From the NCBI RefSeq assembly GCF_001314875.1, contig NZ_LJZS01000002.1, positions 248,001 through 312,000 of the forward strand: a stretch of DNA of 64,000 nt. The letters run 5' to 3'. Below, piece by piece: positions 54,020 through 63,180 of the stretch. Each line of letters starts with the position of its first letter. Within the stretch, counting starts at the first letter, position 1. A program made the position numbers and the translations under genes. The notes beneath the pieces are model-generated. The model made no database searches and was not told the DNA's origin. It was given only the letters and a program-made list of their open reading frames with translations. This DNA is from Halomonas sp. HL-48 (lineage in GTDB: Bacteria > Pseudomonadota > Gammaproteobacteria > Pseudomonadales > Halomonadaceae).

Positions 54020-55108
54020 ATGAACACATCACGTATCGCTATTGTAGGCGCTGGATTGGCAGGGCTTTATGCCGCGTTTTTGTTGGAACAGCGGGGTATT
54101 ACTGATTACGTGGTGTTGGAAGCGCGGGAGCGGGTCGGCGGGCGTATTGCGTCGTTATTGCCTGATGAGACAAATACTGTGGAGGCGTTCGATTTGGGAC
54201 CGTCTTGGTATTGGCCGGGGTTTCAGCACGCGCTAGGAGCGCTGGTGGAATCGTTGGGTCTTACGTCGTTTGCCCAGTATGAAACTGGCGATATGATAGT
54301 TGAGCGCTCTCACCAGACGCCGCCAGTTCGTATGCAGGGCTTCGTCAATCAGCCTCCATCCATGCGTCTACAGGGCGGCATGCAAGCGTTGATTGATGCG
54401 TTGCGCCAGCACATCGGTTCAGCGCGGATTTACACCGGGCAGGCTGTTCAGTCGATGTCGCTCACTTCCAGCGGCAGTGTGGATTTAGTGTGTGCTGGCG
54501 GGCAACGTTATACCGCCCAGCATGTGCTGCTAGCAGTGCCGCCGAGGTTAGCAGCGCAGGTGGTTACATTTTCGCCGTCGCTACCTGAGCGGCTCACCCA
54601 GCAATGGGCGAGTACTGCGACTTGGATGGCGCCTCACGCTAAATACGTCGCACTGTACCCCACGCCTTTTTGGCGAGAAGAGCACCTGTCGGGAGAGGCG
54701 CGTAGTTTGATGGGCCCGCTGGGTGAAATTCACGATGCGTCTCATCCGGATGGCCACGGGGCGCTGTTTGGTTTTTTCAGTTTGCCTGCTAATGCCCGTG
54801 CGCAGCTTGGCGATAAGGCGCTACGCGAGCACTGCCGTGCGCAGTTGACTAGGCTGTTTGGTCCTCAAGCCTCTAGCCCGAAGGGGGAAGTGATTCGAGA
54901 CTGGGCGCAGGAGCCGTTTACTGCAACTGACGCGGATCAAATGCCCAGCGAGCACCACGGCATGGCACCGCCAGCGCGGGCTGAAGATGGCGATTGGCAG
55001 CCTTGTTTAATCGGAATTGGCAGCGAGTGGGGCGAGCAGTATGCCGGTTATCTAGCAGGCGCCATCGAAGCGGCCGAGCGCGGCGTGGCGGAGGTGTTAG
55101 CACAGTAG
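54020..55108 (+). CDS. FAD-dependent amine oxidase family protein
   Basis: 362-residue flavoprotein. FAD-binding motif IAIVGAGLAGLYAAFLLEQR (6-25) followed by VLEARERVGGR, the arginine-rich second FAD motif of monoamine-oxidase-like enzymes; the C-terminal GSEWGEQYAGYLAGAIEAAE closes the flavin site. Oxidation of an amine is expected, substrate unknown; somewhat shorter than classic monoamine oxidases (about 450). ATG 54020 fits the start of the dinucleotide fold; the frame is open to 53978 but without a ribosome-binding site. No operon partner. Confidence 0.82.
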   Translation: MNTSRIAIVGAGLAGLYAAFLLEQRGITDYVVLEARERVGGRIASLLPDETNTVEAFDLGPSWYWPGFQHALGALVESLGLTSFAQYETGDMIVERSHQTPPVRMQGFVNQPPSMRLQGGMQALIDALRQHIGSARIYTGQAVQSMSLTSSGSVDLVCAGGQRYTAQHVLLAVPPRLAAQVVTFSPSLPERLTQQWASTATWMAPHAKYVALYPTPFWREEHLSGEARSLMGPLGEIHDASHPDGHGALFGFFSLPANARAQLGDKALREHCRAQLTRLFGPQASSPKGEVIRDWAQEPFTATDADQMPSEHHGMAPPARAEDGDWQPCLIGIGSEWGEQYAGYLAGAIEAAERGVAEVLAQ

Positions 55109-55554
55109 GGTGCTTTTTTATTATGGAAATAACCCAAAAGGCGTGACCACTAAGCCCGTGATGAAATACCGGTGATGAGAGATGAAACGATGTAATCAAA
55201 CTCACCGGCTGATTTTCACCACCTCGATAAATTGATCATCAAGTCGCCCATCAAGTCGCTCCAAGATGCCCGAAGAAGCCAACCGATACCTCGCCGTGCA
55301 CAGGCTGATGTTGAACGTTACGCTAAAGCCGTCGTCGCATGAATGGCGACACATAGAGCGCATTCATTTAACTCCCCATCACCTCGTGACCTCCTGCGTA
55401 GAGAGAAAATAGTCACTTACTCACAAAGTAGCTGCAAGCCATCTATCTAAGGCTTGCCTCAGGTTTTCTGGACTGATTCCACTCCCACGTCGAGCCAGCC
55501 ATATACGCCAACCTCTTACTTTTAGTGGAGTAGTATATGAACCCATCAAAACCG
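55109..55554. other. Gene-free stretch
   Basis: 446 bp without a gene I can support. A frame around 55200-55320 reads DFHHLDKLIIKSPIKSLQDA followed by RRSQPIPRRAQADVERYAKA and stops, with the word CATCAAGTCGC twice; it has no start or match and may be debris. The convergent L,D-transpeptidase gene ends at the right border. Confidence 0.4.
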
Positions 55555-56517
55555 CTAAATTAGCGGCTCTATACGTCCACTGCCCTGTCTAAGTGCGTTC
55601 TGCATCAATTCATAATCAATACTTGCGTGCCCTGTTGCCTGCAATTTGTCGACATTATTAACGATACCCAGTAAGGCTATCATGACCGTTTCTTGCTCAT
55701 TGAGATCAGTAAATGCCTGCACGTACGGCAATTCGTCGGCGTCCCAGCCAAGCTTGAACGGCTCATCGATAATATTGACCTGGGTTCCGTTGGGTATTTG
55801 CTCGAATACGGCTTTAATATCGTCGGGGTGCATGCGGATACAACCTCGACTGGCGCGCATACCAATGCCATCTGGTTCATTAGTGCCGTGGATTAAATAG
55901 CCGGGAATATCCAAAAGGATGGCGTGCTGACCCAGCGGGTTGTCGGGACCTGGCGGAACTACTTCGGGCGGTGGGTCGCCGCGTTCAGTCGCTTCCTGAC
56001 GAACGGATTCGGGAGGATACCAGGCGGGATCTTCAAGGCGCATGGTGGTTTTGGTAATCCCCAATGGTGTATCGAAGCCATCGCGGCCGATGCCAATGGG
56101 GTAGGTCTCAACGCGAGGTGCCTCTCCATCTTTCACCTCGGGGTAGTAGTAAAGTCGCAGTTCCGCGATATTGATGACCACCCCTGTACGCTCTACATCC
56201 GGCAGTATGTGCTGCGCCGGAATCTGAACCGGCGTTCCTTTCCCGGGAACCCAAAGACTGGTGTCAGGATTAGCCCGCCGAATTTCCTCGTAGCCGATAC
56301 CATGTGCGTGGGCAATATCAAGCAAGGTATCCTCTTCGTCCTCTACGTTGACGGTATGGGTCTCGCCCACGATATTGCCTGTTTCAGGCAATGGGTAATG
56401 CCCTTGTGGCATTGATGCCTCGCCAAATACCGAATATGAAACAAGCCACAATGCCATCATGAGTGCGGAGCGAAGTAGAGACGGGTGGCATGGCGGATTT
56501 ACAAAGCAAGAGTTCAT
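55555..56517 (-). CDS. L,D-transpeptidase (YkuD/ErfK family) with LysM-like region
   Basis: 320-residue exported protein: hydrophobic segment 15-33, a LysM-like peptidoglycan-binding region (about 54-102, ending WVPGKGTPVQIP), and the YkuD catalytic domain (about 110-245). Active-site motif H210-G-T-N and SRGCIRMH with nucleophile C226 are complete. Such enzymes make 3-3 cross-links or attach Braun lipoprotein in the periplasm. Divergent from the two-component system. Confidence 0.92.
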   Translation of the reverse strand: MNSCFVNPPCHPSLLRSALMMALWLVSYSVFGEASMPQGHYPLPETGNIVGETHTVNVEDEEDTLLDIAHAHGIGYEEIRRANPDTSLWVPGKGTPVQIPAQHILPDVERTGVVINIAELRLYYYPEVKDGEAPRVETYPIGIGRDGFDTPLGITKTTMRLEDPAWYPPESVRQEATERGDPPPEVVPPGPDNPLGQHAILLDIPGYLIHGTNEPDGIGMRASRGCIRMHPDDIKAVFEQIPNGTQVNIIDEPFKLGWDADELPYVQAFTDLNEQETVMIALLGIVNNVDKLQATGHASIDYELMQNALRQGSGRIEPLI

Positions 56518-56740
56518 ACGAAACGCTACTCAATATACGACCAAAAACTCATTTGGCACGATGAACATTAACTGCACATGAAGCGTGGATAATAATGGCT
56601 CTGAGCAATGGATTATGCCGCTTAGGCCATAGCTTGAACGGCTTCTTTCTCGCTGCTGAAAGACTGAGTCTGTCTCATATTGACTTCATCCCAGCATGCC
56701 ACACTGCTGATAAAACCTTTGAGGTCCTTGAGGAGGACGC

Positions 56741-57418
56741 ATGCGGGTATTACTAGTTGAGGATGACGCGCCGGTAGCGGCTGGCGTCGAAGCAGGATTG
56801 GCACTGAGCGACTTTGTGGTTGATACCGTTACTTCACTGGGTGCTGCGAAGGGTGCATTGGCCACGATTAACTATGATGCTGTCATTCTCGACCGCCGTT
56901 TGCCCGATGGTGATGGGTTATCGTTGTTGCAGCAGTGGCGTCGTGAGCACGTTGCGACCCCCGTTTTGATGCTAACGGCGCGAGATGCCGTGGCGAGCCG
57001 CGTCGAGGGCCTTCAGGGCGGTGCCGACGATTATTTGGTCAAGCCGTTTGATCTTGACGAGTTAACGGCCAGGCTTCATTCCCTTCTGCGGCGGACGGCA
57101 GGGCAAGTGGATCACGCTATTCGTCACGGTAGCCTCGCATTAGATCCCATCACGCGAAGCGTTACGCTTGATGGAGAACCGGTTGTACTGTTGCGACGTG
57201 AGCTGATGCTGCTCGAAGCACTGATTCGCAGTCGCGGGCGAATTCTAAGCGCTGATCAATTGAAGGACTGTCTTTACGGTATTAATGATGAGATCGAAAG
57301 CAATGCACTTAATGTGCACATCTACCAACTGCGTCGCAAGCTGGGGCGTGACGTGATCGAAACCGTGCGAGGTGTGGGTTATCGATTGGGTAAACAAAAC
57401 AGCGCAGCGACCCCATGA
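56741..57418 (+). CDS. OmpR-family response regulator (QseB/PmrA-like)
   Basis: 225 residues. Receiver domain with acidic pair in LVEDD, phosphoacceptor D51 (VILDRRLPDGDG) and K101 (YLVKPFD); C-terminal winged helix with RSRGRILSADQLKDCLYG and NVHIYQLRRKLGRD. GAGGAGG gives a very strong ribosome-binding site. Overlaps the kinase gene by 4 bp. By position it may control the reverse-strand dsbD-tlpA-dsbG cluster that begins beyond the kinase, but no operator was identified. Confidence 0.93.
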   Translation: MRVLLVEDDAPVAAGVEAGLALSDFVVDTVTSLGAAKGALATINYDAVILDRRLPDGDGLSLLQQWRREHVATPVLMLTARDAVASRVEGLQGGADDYLVKPFDLDELTARLHSLLRRTAGQVDHAIRHGSLALDPITRSVTLDGEPVVLLRRELMLLEALIRSRGRILSADQLKDCLYGINDEIESNALNVHIYQLRRKLGRDVIETVRGVGYRLGKQNSAATP

Positions 57419-58722
57419 ATCTGCGCTTACGCCTTGTGGCCACGCTTGGTATTACGCTCATACTGCTGTGGGGTATTACGGCAGCATGGTCAATGCGTGA
57501 CCTGTCGACCCAACTTGAGCATTCACTTGACCAACGTCTGGCGCAATCGGCGCGGATGGTGTCTGGTTTGTTGGATCGCGTGCCTGCAACGTCCTGGAAC
57601 GGTGAAGAGGATAAAACCTCAACGATTCCCTCGCTGGACGGCATTGCTTGTCGGGTATCATCGCTTCGGGGTCAAGTGGTGGCGGGTACGCACCCTGAGA
57701 TGAACGACGTGCTAGCCGTGGAGACCGAAGGGTATCGTTATCGCGAGCACAACGGGCAACGCTGGCGTGTCTACACGCTCGTCGATAACGACAAACGTAT
57801 TACAGTGGCCGATCGTCTGAATGAGAGGGAAGCACTACTTCAGCAGGTTCGCCGTGCCGCGCTCTACCCGTTTCTACTGGCACTAGTGGGCAGTCTTATT
57901 GCGCTATGGTGGGGAGTGACACGCGGGCTTGCTCCTCTTTCCAGGTTACAACGGAGACTCCTGTCAAGGAACCATGACGACCTTTCGGCATTGCCTGTCC
58001 TTGGGTTGCCGGGTGAAGTTCGCCCACTGATCGATAGCTTCAATACGTTACTGTCACGAACGCGACGTATGCTTGAGTTGGAGCAGCGCTTTACCGACGA
58101 TGCAGCCCACGAGCTGCGAACACCACTGACCGCCATTCGCACGCATTTACAAATTGCTCGACGTGTCGAGGGTCATCGGCAGTATGAAGCGATGCAGCAG
58201 GCTGAGGCTGGGGTAGATCGGCTAACCAAAACGCTAGGACAGCTATTGTTGTTGGCGCGCATGGAAAGCGATGAGATCACACGGGGTAGTCAATCCGTTC
58301 TTACGCCTGTTGGTGAAGCGCTGGCGACAGCGATGGCAGAAACCGGTAGTCATGACCAATGCCAGTATGACCAAAGCGTGAACCGGGTATGTGTCGCCCT
58401 ATCGGAGACGCTTTTGGTGACTGTTCTGCGCAACTTGCTTGAGAATGCGATGCGTCACGGAGCTCTCGGTGCGCCGATAGAGATTTCCGCACAGGAATTA
58501 GAGGGAATGGCCGTCATCGATATCGTCAGTCAAGGGAAAACCATTGATGCTGAACAACTCGCCCGCCTGACGGAGCGCTTTCATCGGAGAGATCATCCTC
58601 AAGGCAGTGGGTTGGGTCTTTCGATCGTCGAAGCGATTGTCACCCGAGCAGGCGGTCGAGTGACGTTCGCCTCTGGCAACGATGTTGGGCTAAAGGTGAC
58701 GCTTCAATTGCCGTCGAGTTAA
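57415..58722 (+). CDS. Sensor histidine kinase (QseC-like)
   Basis: 435-residue membrane kinase: helix 1 (about 8-26), periplasmic sensor (to about 148), helix 2 (YPFLLALVGSLIALWWGV), a HAMP-like linker, HisKA with H232 in DDAAHELRTPLTAIRTHL, and an ATPase domain with N box ENAMRHG and GSGLGLSIVEAI. Usual D box is partly degenerate (VIDIVSQGKTI in place of DNGPGI), which is a little unusual. Overlaps the regulator gene (ATGA). Convergent with dsbG, 12 bp apart. Confidence 0.9.
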   Translation: MNLRLRLVATLGITLILLWGITAAWSMRDLSTQLEHSLDQRLAQSARMVSGLLDRVPATSWNGEEDKTSTIPSLDGIACRVSSLRGQVVAGTHPEMNDVLAVETEGYRYREHNGQRWRVYTLVDNDKRITVADRLNEREALLQQVRRAALYPFLLALVGSLIALWWGVTRGLAPLSRLQRRLLSRNHDDLSALPVLGLPGEVRPLIDSFNTLLSRTRRMLELEQRFTDDAAHELRTPLTAIRTHLQIARRVEGHRQYEAMQQAEAGVDRLTKTLGQLLLLARMESDEITRGSQSVLTPVGEALATAMAETGSHDQCQYDQSVNRVCVALSETLLVTVLRNLLENAMRHGALGAPIEISAQELEGMAVIDIVSQGKTIDAEQLARLTERFHRRDHPQGSGLGLSIVEAIVTRAGGRVTFASGNDVGLKVTLQLPSS

Positions 58723-58734
58723 CCCTGTTGCGAT

Positions 58735-59517
58735 TCAGGGCTTATTGCTTCCCATCATGGCACGCAGTTTATCTGGCGAGGGTGCTCCCATCACACTGTG
58801 TACGTCACCGTTGTCATCCTGATAAAAAGTCGCGGGTGTTGCTTGGAGTTGGCTATCGCGCATTAGCTGGGTGTTTTCACTGACCCACTCTTCGCTTTGC
58901 TCACCGCCCTTAATATCTGGTATCGCACCGCTGCGGTAATGCTCAGCTAGCGCTTCGCCAGGATGATCCGCATTGAGTATCGCGGCTGCCTTTTCAGGGC
59001 TGTCCGCTTTGAGAATCCCCACCATAAGATGACGAACCTGAACCTCGCCGCTTTCAACCCAGGGTTGGGCGTCTTCCCAGAGCTGGCGACAGTAAGGACA
59101 GTTGGGGTCACTGAAAGTATATATAATGCGGGGCGCCTCTTCGTCACCATCGCGCACCCAGTGTAGACCCGCCATGTCTTTCCATAGCTCGGCGTTTCTT
59201 GGGCCGTTGACGAGTTGCTCTAATCGCTCGGCTGAAACGTCTTGACCCTCGGCATCAATCAGCGTTCCTATTAAAGCATGCTCACCTCCTGAGGTAAGAT
59301 AGGCCGCTACGGTCTGACCACGAGTGCTAGCGGCATACCCAGTAAGTCCGTCAGGCGCATCGAATTCACCATGAATCCTGAGGCCTTGCTGTTCGAGCTC
59401 TTGAATAGGGGCAGGCCACTCATCGGCAGTCGCATTCAGGCTTGTTGCCAGAACAATACTTGCCCCAAGTGTTAATGAGAGGCGTAGCGGCGACATAGAG
59501 GTGTCGAAAGCGGACAT
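58735..59517 (-). CDS. dsbG: DsbG/DsbC-type periplasmic thiol:disulphide interchange protein
   Basis: 260 residues with a signal peptide ending about NATA-DEW. An N-terminal dimerisation region precedes a thioredoxin fold with active site C140-P-Y-C143 (SDPNCPYCRQLW) and the cis-Pro loop QATPATFY. CPYC and the length point to DsbG rather than DsbC. It would protect or repair cysteines in the periplasm, kept reduced by DsbD. ATG 59517 is chosen because GGAG lies nine bases upstream; the longer open frame upstream is unlikely. Third gene of the dsbD-tlpA-dsbG cluster. Confidence 0.87.
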   Translation of the reverse strand: MSAFDTSMSPLRLSLTLGASIVLATSLNATADEWPAPIQELEQQGLRIHGEFDAPDGLTGYAASTRGQTVAAYLTSGGEHALIGTLIDAEGQDVSAERLEQLVNGPRNAELWKDMAGLHWVRDGDEEAPRIIYTFSDPNCPYCRQLWEDAQPWVESGEVQVRHLMVGILKADSPEKAAAILNADHPGEALAEHYRSGAIPDIKGGEQSEEWVSENTQLMRDSQLQATPATFYQDDNGDVHSVMGAPSPDKLRAMMGSNKP

Positions 59518-59542
59518 GTGTGCTATCTCCGTAGTGGGTGGG

Positions 59543-60367
59543 TTAGGGGCTGAAACGCTCAAGACTGCGATCAAGCGTGGCACGAGAAAGCTCACCAAAG
59601 TGGGTGTCGACAAGCGTGCCATCTGCGTTGTAATAAAGTGTTGTGGGCATTGCCATAGCGCCCACGTCATTACCGAGCGCATTGCTTTGATCAAGATAGA
59701 CATTATCGAGCGTGAGCGACTCTTGTCGTAAAAATGTGTTAACGGTGCTGAGGTTCTCGCCCTGATTGACGAACACGAACGTCACGTCGTCTCGCGCTTG
59801 TTGAGCCTGCTCAAATACGGGCATTTCACGTCGACACGGCGGGCACCAACTGGCCCAAAGATTGACCACCATAGGGCGACCGGCTTTGTTTAGCGTCTCG
59901 GGAAGTGTCACTTCCTTTTGCTCAAGTGTGGCTAACGGTGTCGTGGGAATACTAGCGCCTTGAGGGGGCATGAGTGCCAGTACACCCGTCGTTAGCGACC
60001 AGACCAGAGTTCCTGAAATAACGGCAATGCCGAGCGGTCTTCGCTCGCGAGGTTGGCACCATAGCCGCCAGGCAAGATACATCATGGCCACGGCAAAGCC
60101 AGCTAGCGGCTCAAAGCCGCGATCGCGGATGTCGAACCACGACCAGAACGTGCTGTAACTCTCTACGTATTGGACGACAAAAATGAACCTTGCGCCGATC
60201 AGGCCCAAGAGCACGGCATTGAAGATACTATTGTCGACGTTGACCTTTCGATGGCGGCCCAAATAGCCTCCGACGATCAGCGCGACAACTATCGAAAGCA
60301 CAAGTACAAGCAGCCCGACATCCAGCCCTACTGGGCCGATGGCGAGACTTTGATCGAGAGGGCTCAT
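59543..60367 (-). CDS. Membrane-anchored TlpA/ResA-like thioredoxin with multi-span N-terminus
   Basis: 274 residues. The N-terminal half (1-130) has about four membrane helices and a segment GARFIFVVQYVESYSTFWSW resembling prolipoprotein diacylglyceryl transferase. The C-terminal half is a periplasmic thioredoxin domain with NLWASWCPPCRREMPVFEQA (CPPC) and the cis-Pro MAMPTTLYY. It probably passes electrons from DsbD to a dedicated target. It overlaps dsbD by 4 bp. The pairing of such a membrane part with a TlpA domain is less common than single-helix anchors. Confidence 0.85.
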   Translation of the reverse strand: MSPLDQSLAIGPVGLDVGLLVLVLSIVVALIVGGYLGRHRKVNVDNSIFNAVLLGLIGARFIFVVQYVESYSTFWSWFDIRDRGFEPLAGFAVAMMYLAWRLWCQPRERRPLGIAVISGTLVWSLTTGVLALMPPQGASIPTTPLATLEQKEVTLPETLNKAGRPMVVNLWASWCPPCRREMPVFEQAQQARDDVTFVFVNQGENLSTVNTFLRQESLTLDNVYLDQSNALGNDVGAMAMPTTLYYNADGTLVDTHFGELSRATLDRSLERFSP

Positions 60368-62271
60368 GAATTACCTTCGGTCGTATTGCGGTTGGTTTCT
60401 TTTGCTTGTTCAAAGCGTTCAAGAAACGCGTCAGCGTCCAGTTCGCCGATGATGCGTGCACTTCGTCGCTCATGCCCGTCAGGGCCGAACCACATGAGCG
60501 TCGGCGGCCCAACGATGCCGAAGTGCTCCATGATCTCCTGATCAGACGCATCGTAGTCGGTCACATCGATACTTAACCGTTGTGCATCCTGTAGTTCGGC
60601 TTGCACGGCGGGGTCGGCAAAAACTTCCTGTTCGATCACCTCGCAGGAGATACACCAGTCGGCTGTAAATTCGACGAGCGTCATCTGGCCGCTACCCTCG
60701 GTCTGAGCAACACGGGCGTTAAGCGTGGCCAAATCGTCGACATCGTCGAAGGTAAGCGGCCGTTCGGCGTTTGCTGACGACGATGCTGTGGCTGAGCCAT
60801 CGTTGGTGGACGTATAAACTTCTAGCGGGCGCAAGGGGTCAGAGGCACCGCCGGCAGCGCCTATGAACACTAATGCACTCCATAAACCGATGATGACTGC
60901 GATTGCGGTTGCTGTTTGAGAGACCACACTTGAGGCGTTGTCATCTCTTGACATGGCCTGTAGCGAAACGGCAAGACCCAGCCCTAATGCGCCCCATAGC
61001 GCGAGAATGATGGCATCAGGTGCTACGCGATCCACAAACCAGATCGCCATCCCCAGTAAGACAAAGCCGAAAATCGCTCTGATGCGAACCATCCAGGCAC
61101 CCGGCTTAGGCAGCAGCTGGCTACCCACGGTGCCGATCAGGATCAGTGGTAGGCCCATCCCAAGGCCAAGTGAGAAAAGGGCTGCACCACCCAACCAGGG
61201 GTTGCCGCTATCGGCAATGAACAGCAGTGCTCCCGCTAGCGGCGCGGTCATGCAGGGACCCACCAGCAGAGCAGAGAGGACGCCCATGATGGCAACTCCC
61301 TTCAAGCGCCCACCGCGTTGATGCGACATGCCTGCATCAAGTCGCTGGCGAAACGCTTTCGGCAGCTCTAATTCGAACAAACCGAACATGGCGAGGGCGA
61401 GTACGATAAACAGTAGCGAGAATAGGCCGATAAACCAGACGTTCTGAAACAGCATCTGTAGATTGGCGCCGGCCATGGCAGCGGCCACGCCGAGAAGCGC
61501 GTAGGTGGCCGCCATGGGCAGGACGAACGCAGTAGACATCACTAAGCCTGCCGCGCGGTGGCTCTCGCCCACCTCTCGTCGCCCCACGATGAGGCTCGAC
61601 AGGATCGGTATCATCGGCAACACACAAGGCGTGAACGTCAGTAGCAGTCCCATGCCGAAGAATGCCGCCAGCGTCCAAAGTCCATTACCCCCAGCCAGTT
61701 GCGCTGCTAATTGCTGATCTTCCGCCATCGTATTGTCTGGCTCGGGCGTAGGACTTGACTCAGATAGGGATTCGTTCGCAGCATCCGGTGGTTCATCCGT
61801 TTTGGATATGTCCTGGCCAGCAGATGCTAAGTCAAAGGTCTGTTCCTGGGGCGGGTAGCAAAGGCCCGCATCGGCGCAGCCCTGCCAGCGAAGCGTGATC
61901 GTTTCAGCGTTGCCAGGCTGAGTGGTCATACTCAACGAATGACGATAGACCTCAGAGCGACCAAAATACTCGTCATCAATGGTTTCCCCGTCTGGAATAT
62001 CCAACGATAGCTCGCGCCCGTCGGTCTCGGCAGAAAAACGGTGACGATAAAGATAGTAGTCGGGCTCGATTTGCCAATCGATCTGCAGTGATTCGCCATC
62101 ACGACTCAGTGTTGGCTTGAAGGCCTTCTCAGGAGGAAGGACGTTTTCCTGCTCTCCAAAGACAGATTGCGCGGTAGCTATTGTGGCAACACATAGTAAC
62201 CCCAGCATCAGCATCAACTGCACAAGCCTTAAGCGTATGACCTGTTGTAGCGGCCTGTTCATCGCTCGCAT
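60364..62271 (-). CDS. dsbD: Thiol:disulphide interchange protein DsbD
   Basis: About 635 residues, moves electrons from cytoplasmic thioredoxin to the periplasm. Signal peptide (to IATAQS), periplasmic alpha domain with the cysteine pair in GCADAGLCYPP, eight-helix beta domain with TFTPCVLPMIPIL and VGPCMTAPLAGAL, and a C-terminal thioredoxin-like gamma domain with TADWCISCEVIEQEV. All three cysteine pairs are present. I start at ATG 62271, eight bases after AGGAG; ATG 62262 is possible. First gene of the redox cluster. Confidence 0.93.
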   Translation of the reverse strand: MRAMNRPLQQVIRLRLVQLMLMLGLLCVATIATAQSVFGEQENVLPPEKAFKPTLSRDGESLQIDWQIEPDYYLYRHRFSAETDGRELSLDIPDGETIDDEYFGRSEVYRHSLSMTTQPGNAETITLRWQGCADAGLCYPPQEQTFDLASAGQDISKTDEPPDAANESLSESSPTPEPDNTMAEDQQLAAQLAGGNGLWTLAAFFGMGLLLTFTPCVLPMIPILSSLIVGRREVGESHRAAGLVMSTAFVLPMAATYALLGVAAAMAGANLQMLFQNVWFIGLFSLLFIVLALAMFGLFELELPKAFRQRLDAGMSHQRGGRLKGVAIMGVLSALLVGPCMTAPLAGALLFIADSGNPWLGGAALFSLGLGMGLPLILIGTVGSQLLPKPGAWMVRIRAIFGFVLLGMAIWFVDRVAPDAIILALWGALGLGLAVSLQAMSRDDNASSVVSQTATAIAVIIGLWSALVFIGAAGGASDPLRPLEVYTSTNDGSATASSSANAERPLTFDDVDDLATLNARVAQTEGSGQMTLVEFTADWCISCEVIEQEVFADPAVQAELQDAQRLSIDVTDYDASDQEIMEHFGIVGPPTLMWFGPDGHERRSARIIGELDADAFLERFEQAKETNRNTTEGNS

Positions 62272-62398
62272 TTCCAGCACTCCTGATTCGATGCTGGTTA
62301 GCGTGGCTGATGGGGATTAACTGAACATGAAGCTTTTTCTGCTTAGTGGCTTGGCTGGCGATTTCAAGCTATAGGAGTTGTTTACGCCAACCCAAACG

Positions 62399-62814
62399 CT
62401 ATGCAGTTTTGGTGGTGATCGCGCGTGCCAAGAACCAACCCATCACCATGGTCACAAGCATGGCGAACAGCGGTGCGGAAAGCCCAATGATGGAGGCGAA
62501 GGCTGGACCCGGGCAATAGCCAGAAAGCCCCATCCGATGCCAAACAGAGAGGCTCCGCTGATCAAGCGAACATCAAGGTCTTGCCGATTGGGCAACTGAA
62601 AACGCTCATCAAAGAGTGGATGAGAGCGACGCATGACCAGCCGGTAGCCAATGAAATTAGTGACCACCGCGCCCCCTAGTACGAACATCAGGGTCGGCTC
62701 CCAAGTGCCAGCGATATCCAGGAAGCCGAGCATCCGTGCCGGATCCGTCATACCGGAGATGGTCAGGCCAAGACCAAAGATCAGGCCCGCGATGTAACCC
62801 ATCAATGTTTTCAT
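62399..62814 (-). pseudogene. YeeE/YedE family protein, second half, with a 1-bp frameshift
   Basis: Small membrane protein of the DUF6691/YeeE-YedE type, involved in sulphur-compound transport in known relatives. It reads MKTLMGYIAGLIFGLGLTIS normally to SGASLFGIGWG, then shifts frame: with one base inserted at about 62527 the protein continues LSGYCPGPAFASIIGLSAPL and ends ARAITTKTA at 62399, about 138 residues, the family length. As it stands it ends early with a foreign tail (stop at 62452). The lesion removes the conserved GYCPGP motif, so it is probably inactive unless it is a sequencing error. ATGA overlap with the preceding half. Confidence 0.8.
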
Positions 62815-63176
62815 ACATTGCCTCCCATAACATGACGAACCACGAAGACGGTAATAATCGCTGCGATTAAAAATGTGAAGGTTGTAACTAGGGAACTTAT
62901 AGATAGTCGAGCGAGACCACAGACACCGTGCCCGCTTGTGCAGCCGCTTCCCAGTCCTGTTCCTAAGCCAACTAGCAAGCCAGCCACCAACATTAGCAGC
63001 ACAACCCCACTCGGCTGACCAATCACCTCGCCAAGGGCACCGGATACGTTGCCAAGCCCGCCATTGAAAAGTGCTAGTACGGGGCCGCTTACTAGCCCTA
63101 GAACGAAGGCCAAGCGCGAGGCAATATCTCCCTTCGGCCGTTCGGTAATGAGGGGGCCGATAATGCCGCCGATGCT
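62811..63176 (-). pseudogene. YeeE/YedE family protein, first half, 5'-truncated
   Basis: The signature GLGSGCTSGHGVCGLARLS, with the conserved cysteines, and the last helix TFTFLIAAIITVFVVRHVMG are intact. Reading upstream, homology-like sequence runs [23 protein letters not shown] and then stops being YeeE-like at about 63176, where a DnaJ-like gene begins on the other strand. The first helix (about 30-35 residues) and the start codon are missing. A TTG at 63113 is the only start-like codon. Truncated by a rearrangement. Confidence 0.7.
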
Positions 63177-63180
63177 AGCC

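Noticed and set aside
56622..56804. 60-codon reverse frame before the QseB-like gene
   Set aside because: It overlaps the regulator start, has no ribosome-binding site and resembles nothing recognisable.
59518..59703. 62-residue N-terminal extension of DsbG
   Set aside because: It overlaps the tlpA gene and would bury the signal peptide; ATG 59517 has a good ribosome-binding site.
63049..63180. Plus-strand N-terminal part of the DnaJ-like frame
   Set aside because: This stretch is the antisense of the truncated YeeE/YedE gene; J-domain similarity starts only at about 63181.
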